Shown here: positions 8,601 to 14,398 of the stretch, in pieces
Layout of the letters: every line of letters starts with the position of its first letter
Position numbering within the stretch: position 1 is the stretch's first letter
The notes under the pieces: model-generated
Database searches by the model: none
The model's input: only the letters and a program-made list of their open reading frames with translations
Told to the model about the DNA's origin: nothing
Program-made: the position numbers and the translations under genes
Assembly: GCA_902766655.1 (NCBI GenBank)
Contig: CACXEL010000110.1
Coordinates: 1 to 14,972, forward strand
From: an uncultured Lachnospiraceae bacterium
GTDB lineage: Bacteria > Bacillota > Clostridia > Lachnospirales > Lachnospiraceae
DNA length: 14,972 nucleotides
Reading direction: 5' to 3'

Positions 8601-9830
8601 CTGCACCTCTACGCCTTCGGCATCATAAAAAGTGATATCGAGAGCCGTCGCGGAGGACATGGGAACAGTCTCTCCGATGGCTTCCTGGACAGCATCCAGC
8701 ACCTCAGCCGTGTCCACAGGCTTCACGGACATGGTCGTGCCCGCCGGGAAAGCGCCTTCCGGTGCCTCCACATGCACACTGATCGTGCCTACATTCTCGT
8801 CAAAAACAGCAGCCGGGAACTCCTCCGGCCTCTCCGCTGCAAAGAGCCCAAGAAGCACAGAAGCATTCTCCGCACGAATGTCTTTCATTTCCAGCGCGGC
8901 GATGATATCATCGACCATCGTCACCGCGTCGGATCCATCCGCATTCTTCGTGACAAGGCAGGCCCTGACAGGCTCAAGGGATTCACTGCCGGGAACTGCA
9001 CCGCTGAATAAACACCCGCTCACATAATCATCCGCATGGGAAACAGTATTGTTCTTATAGGAAATGAGAACATCCATCTTAGAGGCATCCGCAGGGATCA
9101 TCTCACCCATATAGCGGAAGGACATCTCGTATAGAAGGGCTGTCCGGACCTTGCCGGCGTTCATTTTCTCGTATTCTTCAAAGGCGGCCTCGTAGCAGGG
9201 CAGGAAGGCCATGTCTTCCGGCGCCTCCTTGTCAACGGTTCGGAAAACCAGCTCGGTGCCGGCGGGCACACCTCTCCCGTCCCTGAAAGTGACGAGGACG
9301 TCAAAGCCCTCGGTCTCAAGGGAGAGAGTGGAGAGATACTCTGGCGTCAAATCGGTTTCTACCTCGATGTCTTCCTCGATTTCCACCCGATTCGAAGGCT
9401 CCGTGCCGTTGTCGGCGGATACCTCAGCCGTATCGCAGCCTTCTTCCGGATACGAGAAAAAGGCCTCCGCCGTTTCCTCGGCGGACACCTGTTCTGTTTC
9501 ATCCACTTCTTCTGTTGCAGCGAGATCGGTCTCTTCAGAATCGGCCGGGGCCGGCGCAGTCTCCTCCTGACTGTCTGTAATCACACTTTCGGCGGCCTCT
9601 GACTCGGGGGAAATGAGTTCCTCACTCACCTGCCCCTCCTCCGTCTCCTCCAGCCCAATACCAGGCAGTGCTTCTGTCGTCTCTTCATCCAGAGAGATGG
9701 CGGGCAGGATCAGGGCGTAGGTAGTCACGAACACCACAATCATGGCCATGGACAGAAGGATTCTGTGCCAGCGGCGCATCCTGTGATGGAGGCGCATCAA
9801 GCCGGCAACCAATCTGTTTAAAAATTCCAA
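2640..9830 (-). CDS. Giant cell-wall-anchored adhesin / putative pilus tip protein with fibro-slime and Cna_B/SpaA domains
   Basis: 2396 residues. The start is TTG with AAGGTGA upstream; ATG at residue 12 is an alternative. A basic region precedes a membrane/signal segment (about 25-46, ending TTYALILPAIS), then a Glu/Ser/Thr-rich linker (50-160). Residues 170-615 hold repeated modules, at least two ending FSxYxIV (about 459 and 607). Residues 640-1110 are Tyr/Trp/Asn-rich and beta-like, perhaps beta-trefoil lectin-like. Residues 1120-1445 match the fibro-slime/PA14-like type (FSGDDDFWLYVDG, LVLDLGGVHS). Next come a SpaA-like domain (about 1640-1780, VEERD), a Cna_B domain (about 1840-1920, AKKVWTD) and three SpaA domains starting near 1996, 2111 and 2239, each with an E-box (VAEIKTPAGY, LREVAAPSGY, LTETRAPAGH) suited to Lys-Asn isopeptide bonds. 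The C-terminus is a sorting signal: LPAAG at 2361, a hydrophobic stretch and RRRRR. Tip-adhesin role is inferred; the ligand is unknown. Confidence 0.93.
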   Translation of the reverse strand: MEFLNRLVAGLMRLHHRMRRWHRILLSMAMIVVFVTTYALILPAISLDEETTEALPGIGLEETEEGQVSEELISPESEAAESVITDSQEETAPAPADSEETDLAATEEVDETEQVSAEETAEAFFSYPEEGCDTAEVSADNGTEPSNRVEIEEDIEVETDLTPEYLSTLSLETEGFDVLVTFRDGRGVPAGTELVFRTVDKEAPEDMAFLPCYEAAFEEYEKMNAGKVRTALLYEMSFRYMGEMIPADASKMDVLISYKNNTVSHADDYVSGCLFSGAVPGSESLEPVRACLVTKNADGSDAVTMVDDIIAALEMKDIRAENASVLLGLFAAERPEEFPAAVFDENVGTISVHVEAPEGAFPAGTTMSVKPVDTAEVLDAVQEAIGETVPMSSATALDITFYDAEGVEVQPGAEIKVSFIAADTDALQESKIVHIDDDGQGSLVESTMEDEAAVIEVSDFSIYVIVGTKIEKTVLASDGHNYTVTATYGPETEIPEDAELAVAEITAGSALYDAYVADAEAALGWEAGAVSYARLFDIKIVDRDNTGIQYQPAEGTSVDVRIELADKSCDHLRVVHFSDEGEAAAPVENGTNPCENGAAVVFAAEGFSVYAIVEAPSPVSVTPTSVASLGELGENYGDEGGFVLSYNGNHYFTNQLNGNSCYIETNSISDASPWFFERGADENTYYIYTMINGEKKYMRNTSGNLMGFADADGTLFEMSQASDGKFYFKKRGENRWLQHSNGGGGIRLYTDNNNAANSQISITYVSSLTMGKDPYSLDGMTYGIAYNNDSVVAAAMSATEKTVGSQHRLEGLDMLMRTDVVHNAGTLLVAEDSDIQEWTFESFEEDEYYIRTTVDGTVKYLVINGGNVSLTDEKSNASLITATPGTGANSGKWHFTVNHYSLNFTGSSANGFNAANNNGATTWLHLVERSSLSEEDFVLYSGRKISVSDESLSTNEDPQVVIYTRVWNETTKKYEFYAVDHDGSLIRVYDSGDLINWVGNQVNSALWAFTEYTNPDGTPNYYYELQNTAYPNTYLVPRAEGIISNQPVGINLNGRRDGFDYTTILAWDDIAYGYSGLKVVTDADGGKRVVSCPMDEADDFYFAKVDHYNAGGTVSTLDTVDNTEFGISMRMVDFNNPVLNRGGNPANNISGRDSGQTAILGYDTNAAGLLSTNLESNGYPNTNSSVTTKPQASLGDLFASAGTVNHLFIESAYNESGYFVYDSTQNFAHLEGDGNFTVYDQLGAIGDYTGNAGTGEHGQFMPYNELDPNRVCSFTNRTDVLHAELPDSDPRKGEVLYNIGNRVDVDYFFGMELSASFTQTANGLDNWGHDIIFEFSGDDDFWLYVDGELVLDLGGVHSAMVGSVNFRTGTVHSDRGDSTLYAIFKSHYEARGLSQSEVAARLGDIFELKDGNYVFKDYTTHTMKMFYMERGAGASNLKMRFNLASVKPGTAELSKKLTGTQSASNKLMQYPYQIWYATANYRMDESGAYVLDESGEKIVESYNSPEMMEQASLPGDPIRVVYKGTNTLVPFKESLTIVGIEYRNVFLLKAGETAVMMFPEDTYQYKTVECGLNTEIYDAVFVNGENITDEGRLYNNTDGSSGSSGAGQTGRKDFGIGYESTVKRPSVEYTNQVAPNVMRTLSFKKAVYGPTGILLTDAEAAQVDASFSFRLYLGNEFADASALPLADMYTYYIRDPQGYYGMWDSDNQTFTRLDGITTFEQFLELPEDVRRSATYTTSMYGAISKIRAGYTVEVRDLIVGTKYKVEERDSELPRGYTRRSSDGYVRTDLGSEDEQYVYYTENGTYGRHLLTSDSTSNAEPILETITSRTESPRIEIRNQEGWGLTAKKVWTDKDFMTHDPIYLAVYLRTGSGPDYTYTLLPDSVRQLKNGDTEAYFFFQDLKVEGETYSFNQFVVREVELSTADGIAPAVDSDGKVTVDSSVTVTPVADGDTVEVGGTPAGGTHRKETYTVSYETGASTGRNNNIRIDTVTNSRPGIQIFKTDWAGENYLAGAAFTLKYENGDDVAAASYTSDSSGLVTTAYLSPGTYKVAEIKTPAGYVAMAEEITITVSKNQDNEDVFTVTGNEEYYSFAPATGTSMARITVKNRTVQSLTIGKVGVDGDTRTPLGGVRFALYDQVKDNEGNLRPAYSPKTGYSSLASNDSGVIEELSSDLGAGTYYLREVAAPSGYKRLTEDLCFTLGEDGTVTINNAGYSNWLTTDTSVQGTVSYRIEVENTPLGITIRKTDESNTPLAGSKFELSRKNDNNVFTDVHEYGLGANGEIDMETITEKTFHGMSNGTYKLTETRAPAGHIIVTKDIYFAVSDGTVRLTDENGNDRTYPGVTLADGNTTIVVSNTAGSELPAAGGPGTTLLQLLGLLLTGIAGASLVVRRRRRAA

Positions 9831-9849
9831 TTATGTCACCTTGCAATCT

Positions 9850-9872
9850 GATCCGGTCAAAAAAACCGGATC
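9850..9872 (-). promoter_or_regulatory. Perfect hairpin in the leader just upstream of the surface-protein ribosome-binding site
   Basis: GATCCGGT and ACCGGATC pair perfectly over eight bases around a seven-base loop that reads TTTTTTG on the minus strand. The element ends about 10 nt before the AAGGTGA of the 2396-residue protein. It is well placed to affect translation initiation or mRNA stability. A T-run lies in the loop rather than after the stem, so I do not call it a terminator. Confidence 0.45.
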
Positions 9873-9975
9873 TGTCTGTCGATCATCCTGTACTCGTCAG
9901 GTCCTGATCGGGCACCTTTGAAAGTCAAATCATATCCGACGCAGAATCCTCGCCAAAGGCACAGAACTCTACCCT

Positions 9976-10007
9976 ATTATATACTTCTTATCTGCATCTT
10001 TAGTCAA
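9976..10007 (-). promoter_or_regulatory. Promoter for the large surface-protein gene
   Basis: On the minus strand TTGACT (10002-10007) is followed by TATATAATAGGG. Reading TATATA (9978-9983) as the -10 gives an 18-base spacer; reading TATAAT (9976-9981) gives 20. Start near 9970 would leave a leader of about 140 nt. The TATAATAGGG string also occurs in the promoter at 2512-2540, so the same sigma factor probably serves both. This promoter lies after the rplQ terminator, which separates the pilus locus from the ribosomal operon. Confidence 0.6.
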
Positions 10008-10074
10008 GTATATCTTTTAGGTAAGTGCCACGGTAACCATAAAATCAAACACCATGCGGACAGACATCTTCGGG

Positions 10075-10204
10075 CATCAATATGACTGAGAAAGATCTGC
10101 TGACCTTCCCAAAATGCCCCTGGACGGATCCGCGCCTGCGCCCATCCAGATCACGATAACTGAAAAAGAGCTGCAGGCCTTCCAAAAATGTCCGTTTTAC
10201 AGGC
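10075..10204. repeat. Imperfect direct repeat (two ~45-bp copies) in the rplQ/surface-protein spacer
   Basis: A block at about 10076-10120 recurs at about 10150-10194, offset by 74 bp. Aligned by eye without gaps, 35 of 45 positions agree. Shared cores include ACTGA, AAAGA, CTGC, CCTTCC and AAAATG. The plus strand of copy 1 can be read MTEKDLLTFPKCP and that of copy 2 ITEKELQAFQKCP, but the two copies lie in different frames and the first reading stops after 25 codons. The rest of the 506-bp spacer 9831-10336 holds the terminator, the promoter and the leader hairpin, and no credible gene. Confidence 0.5.
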
Positions 10205-10287
10205 ATTCTTCACCTGGCCGGTTCCGCACAGGGCAATGTGAGAAATCAAATTCTTCCGACAATGACAGGCTTCCTCTTCACAGGCAC

Positions 10288-10319
10288 AAAAAAAAACAGG
10301 CACTTGCGTGCCTGTTTTT
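10288..10319 (-). terminator. Intrinsic terminator after rplQ
   Basis: ACAGGCAC and GTGCCTGT form a perfect eight-base stem closed by a GCAA tetraloop on the minus strand. A run of A precedes it and nine T follow. It lies 17 nt after the rplQ stop codon and should end the ribosomal/rpoA operon. Because the plus strand also ends in a T-run, it could work in both directions. Confidence 0.92.
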
Positions 10320-10336
10320 GGTGTTGGCATTTTCAA

Positions 10337-10873
10337 TTATACCAGCTCGAGAAGAACGGTCATAGCGCCGTCGCCCTTGCGGGTGCCGATCTTGATGATG
10401 CGGGTGTAACCGCCGTTGCGGCCGGCGTACTTCGGAGCGATGTCCTCGAAGAGCTTCTTGGGCATGTCGACCTGCTTGGTGTTCTTCTTGCGGCCCTTGC
10501 CGGCAGCCGGAACTTCCTTGACCGGGTAGAAGAAGGCCAGCATCTTTCTGCGGGCGTTCATTCTGGAGGGAAGGTCCTTGGTGATGGTCCTCTCGACCTC
10601 ATCGAATACCGGAACCTTCTTGCCGTCGATGACTTCCTTGACGCGCTTGCCGTTGGCATCCTTGCGCGGGACCTTGACGGTGACAGTGGCGGTCTCGGTG
10701 TTGTTGGCTTCCTTGACAGCGAGGGCGATGAAGCCTTCTGCGATCTTGGCGACTTCCTTGGCCTTGGCCTCGGTGGTCACGATCTTGCCATGATAAAGCA
10801 GAGCGGTGACCTGGTTTCTGAGGAGTGCTTTTCTCTGGGATGCGGTTCTGCTGAGTTTTCTGTATCCAGCCAT
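10337..10873 (-). CDS. rplQ: 50S ribosomal protein L17 (long form)
   Basis: 178 residues. A large-subunit ribosomal protein bound to 23S rRNA. The N-terminus MAGYRKLSRTASQRKALLRNQ matches the start of L17, with the rest of the first domain (VTALLYHGKIVTTEAKAKEV) in place. The end, GYTRIIKIGTRKGDGAMTVLLELV, is also typical. It is much longer than the roughly 120-residue L17 of E. coli or Bacillus because about 50 extra charged residues lie in the middle (about 70-130). Lachnospiraceae L17 proteins are known for such an insertion, so this is a family trait and not a fusion. It is the last gene of the operon: 183 nt after rpoA and directly before the terminator. Confidence 0.97.
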   Translation of the reverse strand: MAGYRKLSRTASQRKALLRNQVTALLYHGKIVTTEAKAKEVAKIAEGFIALAVKEANNTETATVTVKVPRKDANGKRVKEVIDGKKVPVFDEVERTITKDLPSRMNARRKMLAFFYPVKEVPAAGKGRKKNTKQVDMPKKLFEDIAPKYAGRNGGYTRIIKIGTRKGDGAMTVLLELV

Positions 10874-10967
10874 TTCTTTTCTCCATTTCCGTGGAACGTT
10901 GCCGCCATGCTCTTTGGGCTTACTGCCGGGCGTTTTCTTCCACTTATAATCATATATTTGTAAATCT

Positions 10968-11008
10968 TCAGCACCGGCGGATGCTTCGTGCCATATGTCA
11001 GGTGCTGA
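10968..11008 (-). other. Eight-base perfect inverted repeat in the rpoA-rplQ spacer
   Basis: TCAGCACC and GGTGCTGA are perfect complements separated by 25 bases. There is no T-run after the stem. It lies in a 183-nt spacer that has no gene. It may be part of a folded leader of rplQ. Confidence 0.45.
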
Positions 11009-11031
11009 GTCCTTACTTTTATCGGCGCTTT

Positions 11032-11049
11032 CGCGGAATCCCTTCCGCG
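11032..11049 (-). other. Hairpin directly after rpoA
   Basis: CGCGGAA and TTCCGCG pair perfectly around a GGGA loop on the minus strand, starting eight bases after the rpoA stop. No T-run follows, so it is more likely a 3'-end stabiliser or processing site between rpoA and rplQ than a terminator. Confidence 0.45.
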
Positions 11050-11056
11050 GGGCTTA

Positions 11057-12016
11057 TCACTCTTCGCTGGGTCTGAGCTGAAGACCGAGCTCCTTGAGCT
11101 TGGCGAGGACTTCCTCGAGGGACTTGCGGCCAAGGTTCCTGACCTTCATCATGTCCTCGGAGGTCTTGTTGCAAAGCTCTTCGACAGTGTTGATGCCTGC
11201 TCTCTTCAGGCAGTTGTAGGAACGAACGGAAAGCTCAAGCTCATCGATGTTCATCTCGAGGACCTTTTCCTTCTCGTTGTCTTCCTTCTCGATCATGACT
11301 TCGGCCGTCTTGGCGGTCTCCGTCAGGTCGATGAACAGCTTCAGATGCTCGCTGAGCACCTTGGCTGCGAGACTGACTGCTTCCTGGGGATCAAGGGTTC
11401 CCTTGGTCCAGACGTCCAGGGTCAGCTTGTCGAAATCCGTCTGCTGGCCAACACGGGTGTTCTCCACGATCATGTTGACGCGCTCGACCGGTGTGTAGAT
11501 GGAATCCACCGCAATGACGCCGATGGGCTGGTCCGGGCTCTTGCCCTTGTCAGCGCCGACGTAGCCGCGTCCGCGGGTGATGGTGATCTCCATATAGAGC
11601 TTGGAATCGGCACCGCCGTTCAGGGTGGCGATGACCTGGTCCGGATTCATGATCTCAATATCGGAATCCACCTGAATATCAGAGGCCCTGACAACGCCTT
11701 CTCCATCGAACTCGATGTAGGCGGTCTTGGGCTCATCCGTCTCCGCATTGTTGCGGATGGCGAGACTCTTAAGGTTAAGAATAATCTCTGTTACATCCTC
11801 TTTTACACCCGGAATCGGACCGAACTCATGGAGCACACCTTCGATTTTGACCTGGCTTACCGCGGCGCCCGGCAGAGAGGAAAGCATGATCCTTCTCAGG
11901 GAATTGCCCAGGGTCGTGCCATAGCCTCTCTCAAGGGGCTCTACCACGAAACGGCCAAACTTCTTATCTTCAGAAAGTTCTGCCACGTTAATCTTTGGTT
12001 TGGTAAAGTCAAACAC
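11057..12016 (-). CDS. rpoA: DNA-directed RNA polymerase alpha subunit
   Basis: 319 residues, normal length. The alpha subunit dimer is the scaffold for assembly of beta and beta' and contacts promoter UP elements and activators. The N-terminal assembly domain (about 1-230) includes the signature [20 protein letters not shown] linker rich in Glu/Lys (about 240-255) leads to the C-terminal domain (about 256-312), with [12 protein letters not shown] and [11 protein letters not shown]. The arginine in VRS is residue 265, the same number as the key DNA-contacting residue of the E. coli protein. The start codon is GTG, with GGAGG eight bases upstream; no ATG fits better, as MFDFTKP is the usual beginning. 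It follows rpsD after an unusually long 148-nt spacer with two strong hairpins. Confidence 0.98.
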   Translation of the reverse strand: MFDFTKPKINVAELSEDKKFGRFVVEPLERGYGTTLGNSLRRIMLSSLPGAAVSQVKIEGVLHEFGPIPGVKEDVTEIILNLKSLAIRNNAETDEPKTAYIEFDGEGVVRASDIQVDSDIEIMNPDQVIATLNGGADSKLYMEITITRGRGYVGADKGKSPDQPIGVIAVDSIYTPVERVNMIVENTRVGQQTDFDKLTLDVWTKGTLDPQEAVSLAAKVLSEHLKLFIDLTETAKTAEVMIEKEDNEKEKVLEMNIDELELSVRSYNCLKRAGINTVEELCNKTSEDMMKVRNLGRKSLEEVLAKLKELGLQLRPSEE

Positions 12017-12074
12017 TTAGCGTCCCTCCTTTGGGGTAAGATTGCTCGGGGTCATTTTTGCTGAGTAATGACTC

Positions 12075-12100
12075 CCGGCTCCCGGCTACGCCGAGGCCGG
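12075..12100 (-). other. Strong GC hairpin in the rpsD-rpoA spacer
   Basis: On the minus strand CCGGC pairs with GCCGG, then past a single bulged A the stem continues through C-G, T-G and CGGC/GCCG around a GTA loop, about 11 pairs in all. It has no T-run after it. It sits about 60 nt upstream of the rpoA start. Confidence 0.5.
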
Positions 12101-12120
12101 TAGGTTCATAAAACCTGCTC

Positions 12121-12149
12121 CACAGCCATCCGCGATCCGGATGACTGTG
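12121..12149 (-). other. Twelve-pair hairpin just after rpsD
   Basis: CACAGTCATCCG and CGGATGGCTGTG pair over all 12 positions (one G-T) around a five-base loop, starting about 15 nt after the rpsD stop codon. A short TTTT occurs nine bases beyond the stem, too far for a normal intrinsic terminator. It may attenuate, protect or mark a processing site between rpsD and rpoA. Confidence 0.55.
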
Positions 12150-12164
12150 AATGGGCAGAGATTA

Positions 12165-12767
12165 TTACTTGGAATACAACTCGACGATGAGCATTTCGTT
12201 GACCGGGACAGTGATCATCTCGCGGGTCGGGACCTGCTTGACGGTACCGGACATATTATCAACGTTGACATCCAACCATTCGGGAACGGCGCGGCCGGCG
12301 GTTGCAGCCAGAATGCCGTTGTCAGCCTTGTATCTCGGAGAGGACTGCTTGCCTTCCTTGATGGCGATCACGTCGCCGGCCTTGACCTGGTAAGACGGGA
12401 TGTTGACGGTCTTGCCGTTCACGAGAACATGCTTGTGGTCGACGATCTGGCGGGCCTCACGGCGGGTGCGGGCGAAGCCAAGGCGGAAGATGACGTTGTC
12501 GAGACGGAGCTCAAGCATCTGCATCAGGTTCTCACCAGTCATGCCCTTCATACGGACAGCGCGCTCATAGTAATTGCGGAAGGGCTTCTCAAGAACACCA
12601 TAGATGAACTTGGCCTTCTGCTTTTCTCTCAGCTGGAGACCATATTCGGAAACCTTGCGGGTGCTTCTCTTCAGCTGACGTCTGGAAGACTTATTGATAC
12701 CAAGCTCTGACGGCTCCAGGCCGAGAGATCTGCATCTTTTGAGATAAGGTACTCTGTTTACTGCCAT
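12165..12767 (-). CDS. rpsD: 30S ribosomal protein S4
   Basis: 200 residues, the usual length. S4 binds the 5' domain of 16S rRNA and starts small-subunit assembly; in many bacteria it also represses its own operon. The start is MAVNRVPYLKRCRSLGL after an AGGAGG. The S4 RNA-binding domain runs from about 90 to 155, with MLELRLDNVIFRLGFARTRR and the VLVNGKTVNIPSYQVKAGD loop. Only one of the N-terminal cysteines of the zinc-binding S4 type is present (Cys12), so this is the zinc-free form. It lies 21 nt after rpsK. In Bacillus rpsD is a separate gene, whereas here it sits in the alpha operon as in most Clostridia. Confidence 0.98.
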   Translation of the reverse strand: MAVNRVPYLKRCRSLGLEPSELGINKSSRRQLKRSTRKVSEYGLQLREKQKAKFIYGVLEKPFRNYYERAVRMKGMTGENLMQMLELRLDNVIFRLGFARTRREARQIVDHKHVLVNGKTVNIPSYQVKAGDVIAIKEGKQSSPRYKADNGILAATAGRAVPEWLDVNVDNMSGTVKQVPTREMITVPVNEMLIVELYSK

Positions 12768-12788
12768 GTTCTTATTTACCTCCTGTCA

Positions 12789-13193
12789 TTATACTCTGCG
12801 GCGCTTGGGCGGACGGCAGCCGTTGTGCGGGACCGGCGTGACGTCTTCGATGCTGACGACCTGAAGACCGGATGCGGAGAGGGCGCGGATCGCTGCTTCT
12901 CTTCCTGAGCCCGGACCCTTGACGAAAACTTCGACGGTCTTAAGACCATGGATCAGAGCTGCCTTTGTAGCCGTCTCAGCTGCCATCTGAGCAGCATAGG
13001 GGGTAGATTTTCTGGATCCGCGGAAGCCGAGGCCGCCTGCGGATGCCCATGAAAGAGCATTGCCCTGCGCGTCTGTCAATGTCACGATCGTGTTATTGAA
13101 AGAGGACTGGATATGTGCCTGACCATGCTCAACGTTTTTTCTGACTTTACGCTTGTTGTTAGCGGTTTTTCTAGCTGATGCTTTACCTGCCAT
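12789..13193 (-). CDS. rpsK: 30S ribosomal protein S11
   Basis: 134 residues. S11 lies on the platform of the 30S subunit close to the mRNA exit region and the anticodon end of the P/E tRNAs. Seen here are the conserved [16 protein letters not shown] and SSFNNT region near 28-40, [14 protein letters not shown], the [14 protein letters not shown] segment, and the basic tail [18 protein letters not shown]. The Shine-Dalgarno sequence is weak (AGGT before a T-run). With rpsM 42 nt upstream and rpsD 21 nt downstream, it is probably transcribed and partly translated together with them. Confidence 0.98.
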   Translation of the reverse strand: MAGKASARKTANNKRKVRKNVEHGQAHIQSSFNNTIVTLTDAQGNALSWASAGGLGFRGSRKSTPYAAQMAAETATKAALIHGLKTVEVFVKGPGSGREAAIRALSASGLQVVSIEDVTPVPHNGCRPPKRRRV

Positions 13194-13235
13194 AAAAACT
13201 GACCTACTTTCCTTTCTTTATAGTGGATCTACGGA

Positions 13236-13604
13236 TTATTTCTTCTTGTTGGCGACAGTACGCTTCGGGCCCTTGCGGGTTCTGGCGTTGTTCTTGGTGT
13301 TCTGACCACGGACCGGAAGTCCCTTCCTGTGACGGATGCCTCTGTAGCAGCCGATCTCAGTGAGGCGCTTGATGTTCATGGCGACTTCACGGCGAAGGTC
13401 ACCTTCGACGGTAACGGTCTCTTCCATGACGTCCTTGATGCGGATAACTTCCTCATCGGTCAGGTCGCGAACGCGGGTGTCGGGGTTGACATTCGCTGCC
13501 GCAAGAATCTTGTTGGATGTCGATCTGCCAATACCGTAGATGTAGGTGAGGCCGATCTCGATTCGCTTGTCTCTCGGTAAATCCACTCCAGCTAAACGAG
13601 CCAT
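13236..13604 (-). CDS. rpsM: 30S ribosomal protein S13
   Basis: 122 residues. S13 is in the head of the small subunit and touches the P-site tRNA and the intersubunit bridge with L5. Visible are the start [20 protein letters not shown], the helix-hairpin-helix segment [14 protein letters not shown], the [16 protein letters not shown] [20 protein letters not shown] segment, and the basic tail. GGAGG lies five bases before the ATG, just after a run of T on the transcript strand. It is the first gene after a 577-nt spacer, so it may head its own transcript (the alpha operon). Confidence 0.98.
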   Translation of the reverse strand: MARLAGVDLPRDKRIEIGLTYIYGIGRSTSNKILAAANVNPDTRVRDLTDEEVIRIKDVMEETVTVEGDLRREVAMNIKRLTEIGCYRGIRHRKGLPVRGQNTKNNARTRKGPKRTVANKKK

Positions 13605-14181
13605 TATTGTTCCTCCAAAAAAATGTTTTCTTTCTTAAATCAAAGTAGTTTCCTAACTGGGGCCAGTCCGCTTGAAAATGCAGCCAGTGCGCATTCTCGG
13701 CAGAGCTATGCTCTCCATCTGTCCATGTTCCGCGCCTGCCGGGGCATCTTTCTCTTCCCGGTCTTATCGTGAACACTTTTATCCCTGTGAGAATGTTTCT
13801 TCGCAAGGCCCTCCGGGGCCTTCACAAAGCCTTTGCTCCGCATGTCTCTCAGGGAAGACAACCTGTACAGGTAAGGGCGAACATGTACATGCGGACTAAC
13901 AGGTCGTGCAAAATTCATACAGGCAAGGCTCCGGTCGGCTCCCGCCGCACCGGTCAGGCATCTCTCAGATCAAGTCAGTCTGCAGAGACCCTACCTTTGT
14001 CCAGTATGATGACCTATCTAATGAAGCCCGGCCGTCTCTTAAGATGACGTAAGACGACCTTGTCCGCCTTCCGGCGGTATTAAGCACTATTTATCGGCTC
14101 ATATCAGCTGATATATAGTAAACAGTCTGTGCAGCCGCGCTCCAGACTGCTGCTTACTTCATTGATCATTCTCTTGCTTTT
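13605..14181 (-). other. 577-nt structured spacer / putative alpha-operon leader between rpmJ and rpsM
   Basis: No credible gene lies here. Reading the minus strand, many inverted repeats follow one another. They are CAGTCTG/CAGACTG near 14126-14152, the palindrome ATATCAGCTGATAT at 14101-14114, and CCGCC-GGAA-GGCGG at 14064-14077 (a GNRA loop). Then come TCTCT-CAGA/TCTG-AGAGA near 13963-13990 with one bulge, CCGGT-CGGC/GCCG-ACCGG at 13931-13953 with one bulge and a GGGA loop, and CATGTACATG at 13882-13891. The last are ACCTGTACAGGT at 13861-13872, AAGGCCC/GGGCCTT at 13805-13822 and AGAGC/GCTCT near 13702-13714. This density suggests a folded 5' leader of the rpsM operon, perhaps autoregulated by a ribosomal protein. 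I could not pick a convincing promoter in it. Confidence 0.5.
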
Positions 14182-14295
14182 TCAGCCCTGTTTCTGTTTG
14201 TGCTTCGGATTCTCGCAGATAATTCTGATGGAACCTTTTCTCTTAATGACCCTGCACTTCTCGCAGATCGGTTTAACAGAAGATCTGACCTTCAT
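14182..14295 (-). CDS. rpmJ: 50S ribosomal protein L36
   Basis: 37 residues, the normal length of this smallest ribosomal protein. It begins [20 protein letters not shown] and ends NPKHKQKQG. The zinc ribbon of the zinc-binding type is complete: Cys11, Cys14, Cys27 and His32. GGAGG lies seven bases upstream of the ATG. It follows infA after a 202-nt spacer and precedes the long spacer before rpsM; the order infA-rpmJ-rpsM is standard in Firmicutes. Confidence 0.97.
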   Translation of the reverse strand: MKVRSSVKPICEKCRVIKRKGSIRIICENPKHKQKQG

Positions 14296-14358
14296 CTTGG
14301 TCCTCCTTTCTCAATAAAATGAACGCTTCCGGACCTTTAGGGCGTAAAAAGAGCGCAG

Positions 14359-14398
14359 AAAAGTCCGCATAATAGTGTACTATCAGGCGGACTTTTTT
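14359..14398. terminator. Terminator-like hairpin between infA and rpmJ
   Basis: GTCCGC (14363-14368) and GCGGAC (14387-14392) form the base of a long stem that continues inward through ATAGT/ACTAT. It has an A-run on one side and a T-run on the other. On the plus strand six T follow the stem; on the minus (coding) strand there is TTTTCT. It could end or attenuate transcripts coming from infA, and stop antisense transcription. A second hairpin, TCGAAC/GTTCGA, lies about 40 bp to the right. Confidence 0.6.

Noticed and set aside
8103..9011. Plus-strand reading frame of 302 codons
   Set aside because: Antisense to the N-terminal region of the large surface protein; the translation is Arg/His/Asp-rich without domain features, as expected of a shadow frame.
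10114..10365. Plus-strand frame of 83 codons over the direct repeat and terminator
   Set aside because: It reads through the rplQ terminator into the antisense of rplQ and starts in the middle of the repeat unit. A short peptide from 10082-10159 (25 codons) also lacks a ribosome-binding site.
13805..13822. AAGGCCC/GGGCCTT stem as an intrinsic terminator
   Set aside because: No T-run follows on the minus strand; it is one stem among many in the spacer.
13706..13918. Minus-strand frame of 70 codons in the rpmJ-rpsM spacer
   Set aside because: No good ribosome-binding site, no recognisable family, His/Arg-rich composition, and it covers several palindromes. The region looks like structured non-coding RNA.
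13605..14181. T-box or other known riboswitch in the rpsM leader
   Set aside because: The T-box signature (TGGNACCGCG) is absent and I could not match the stems to any class I know.
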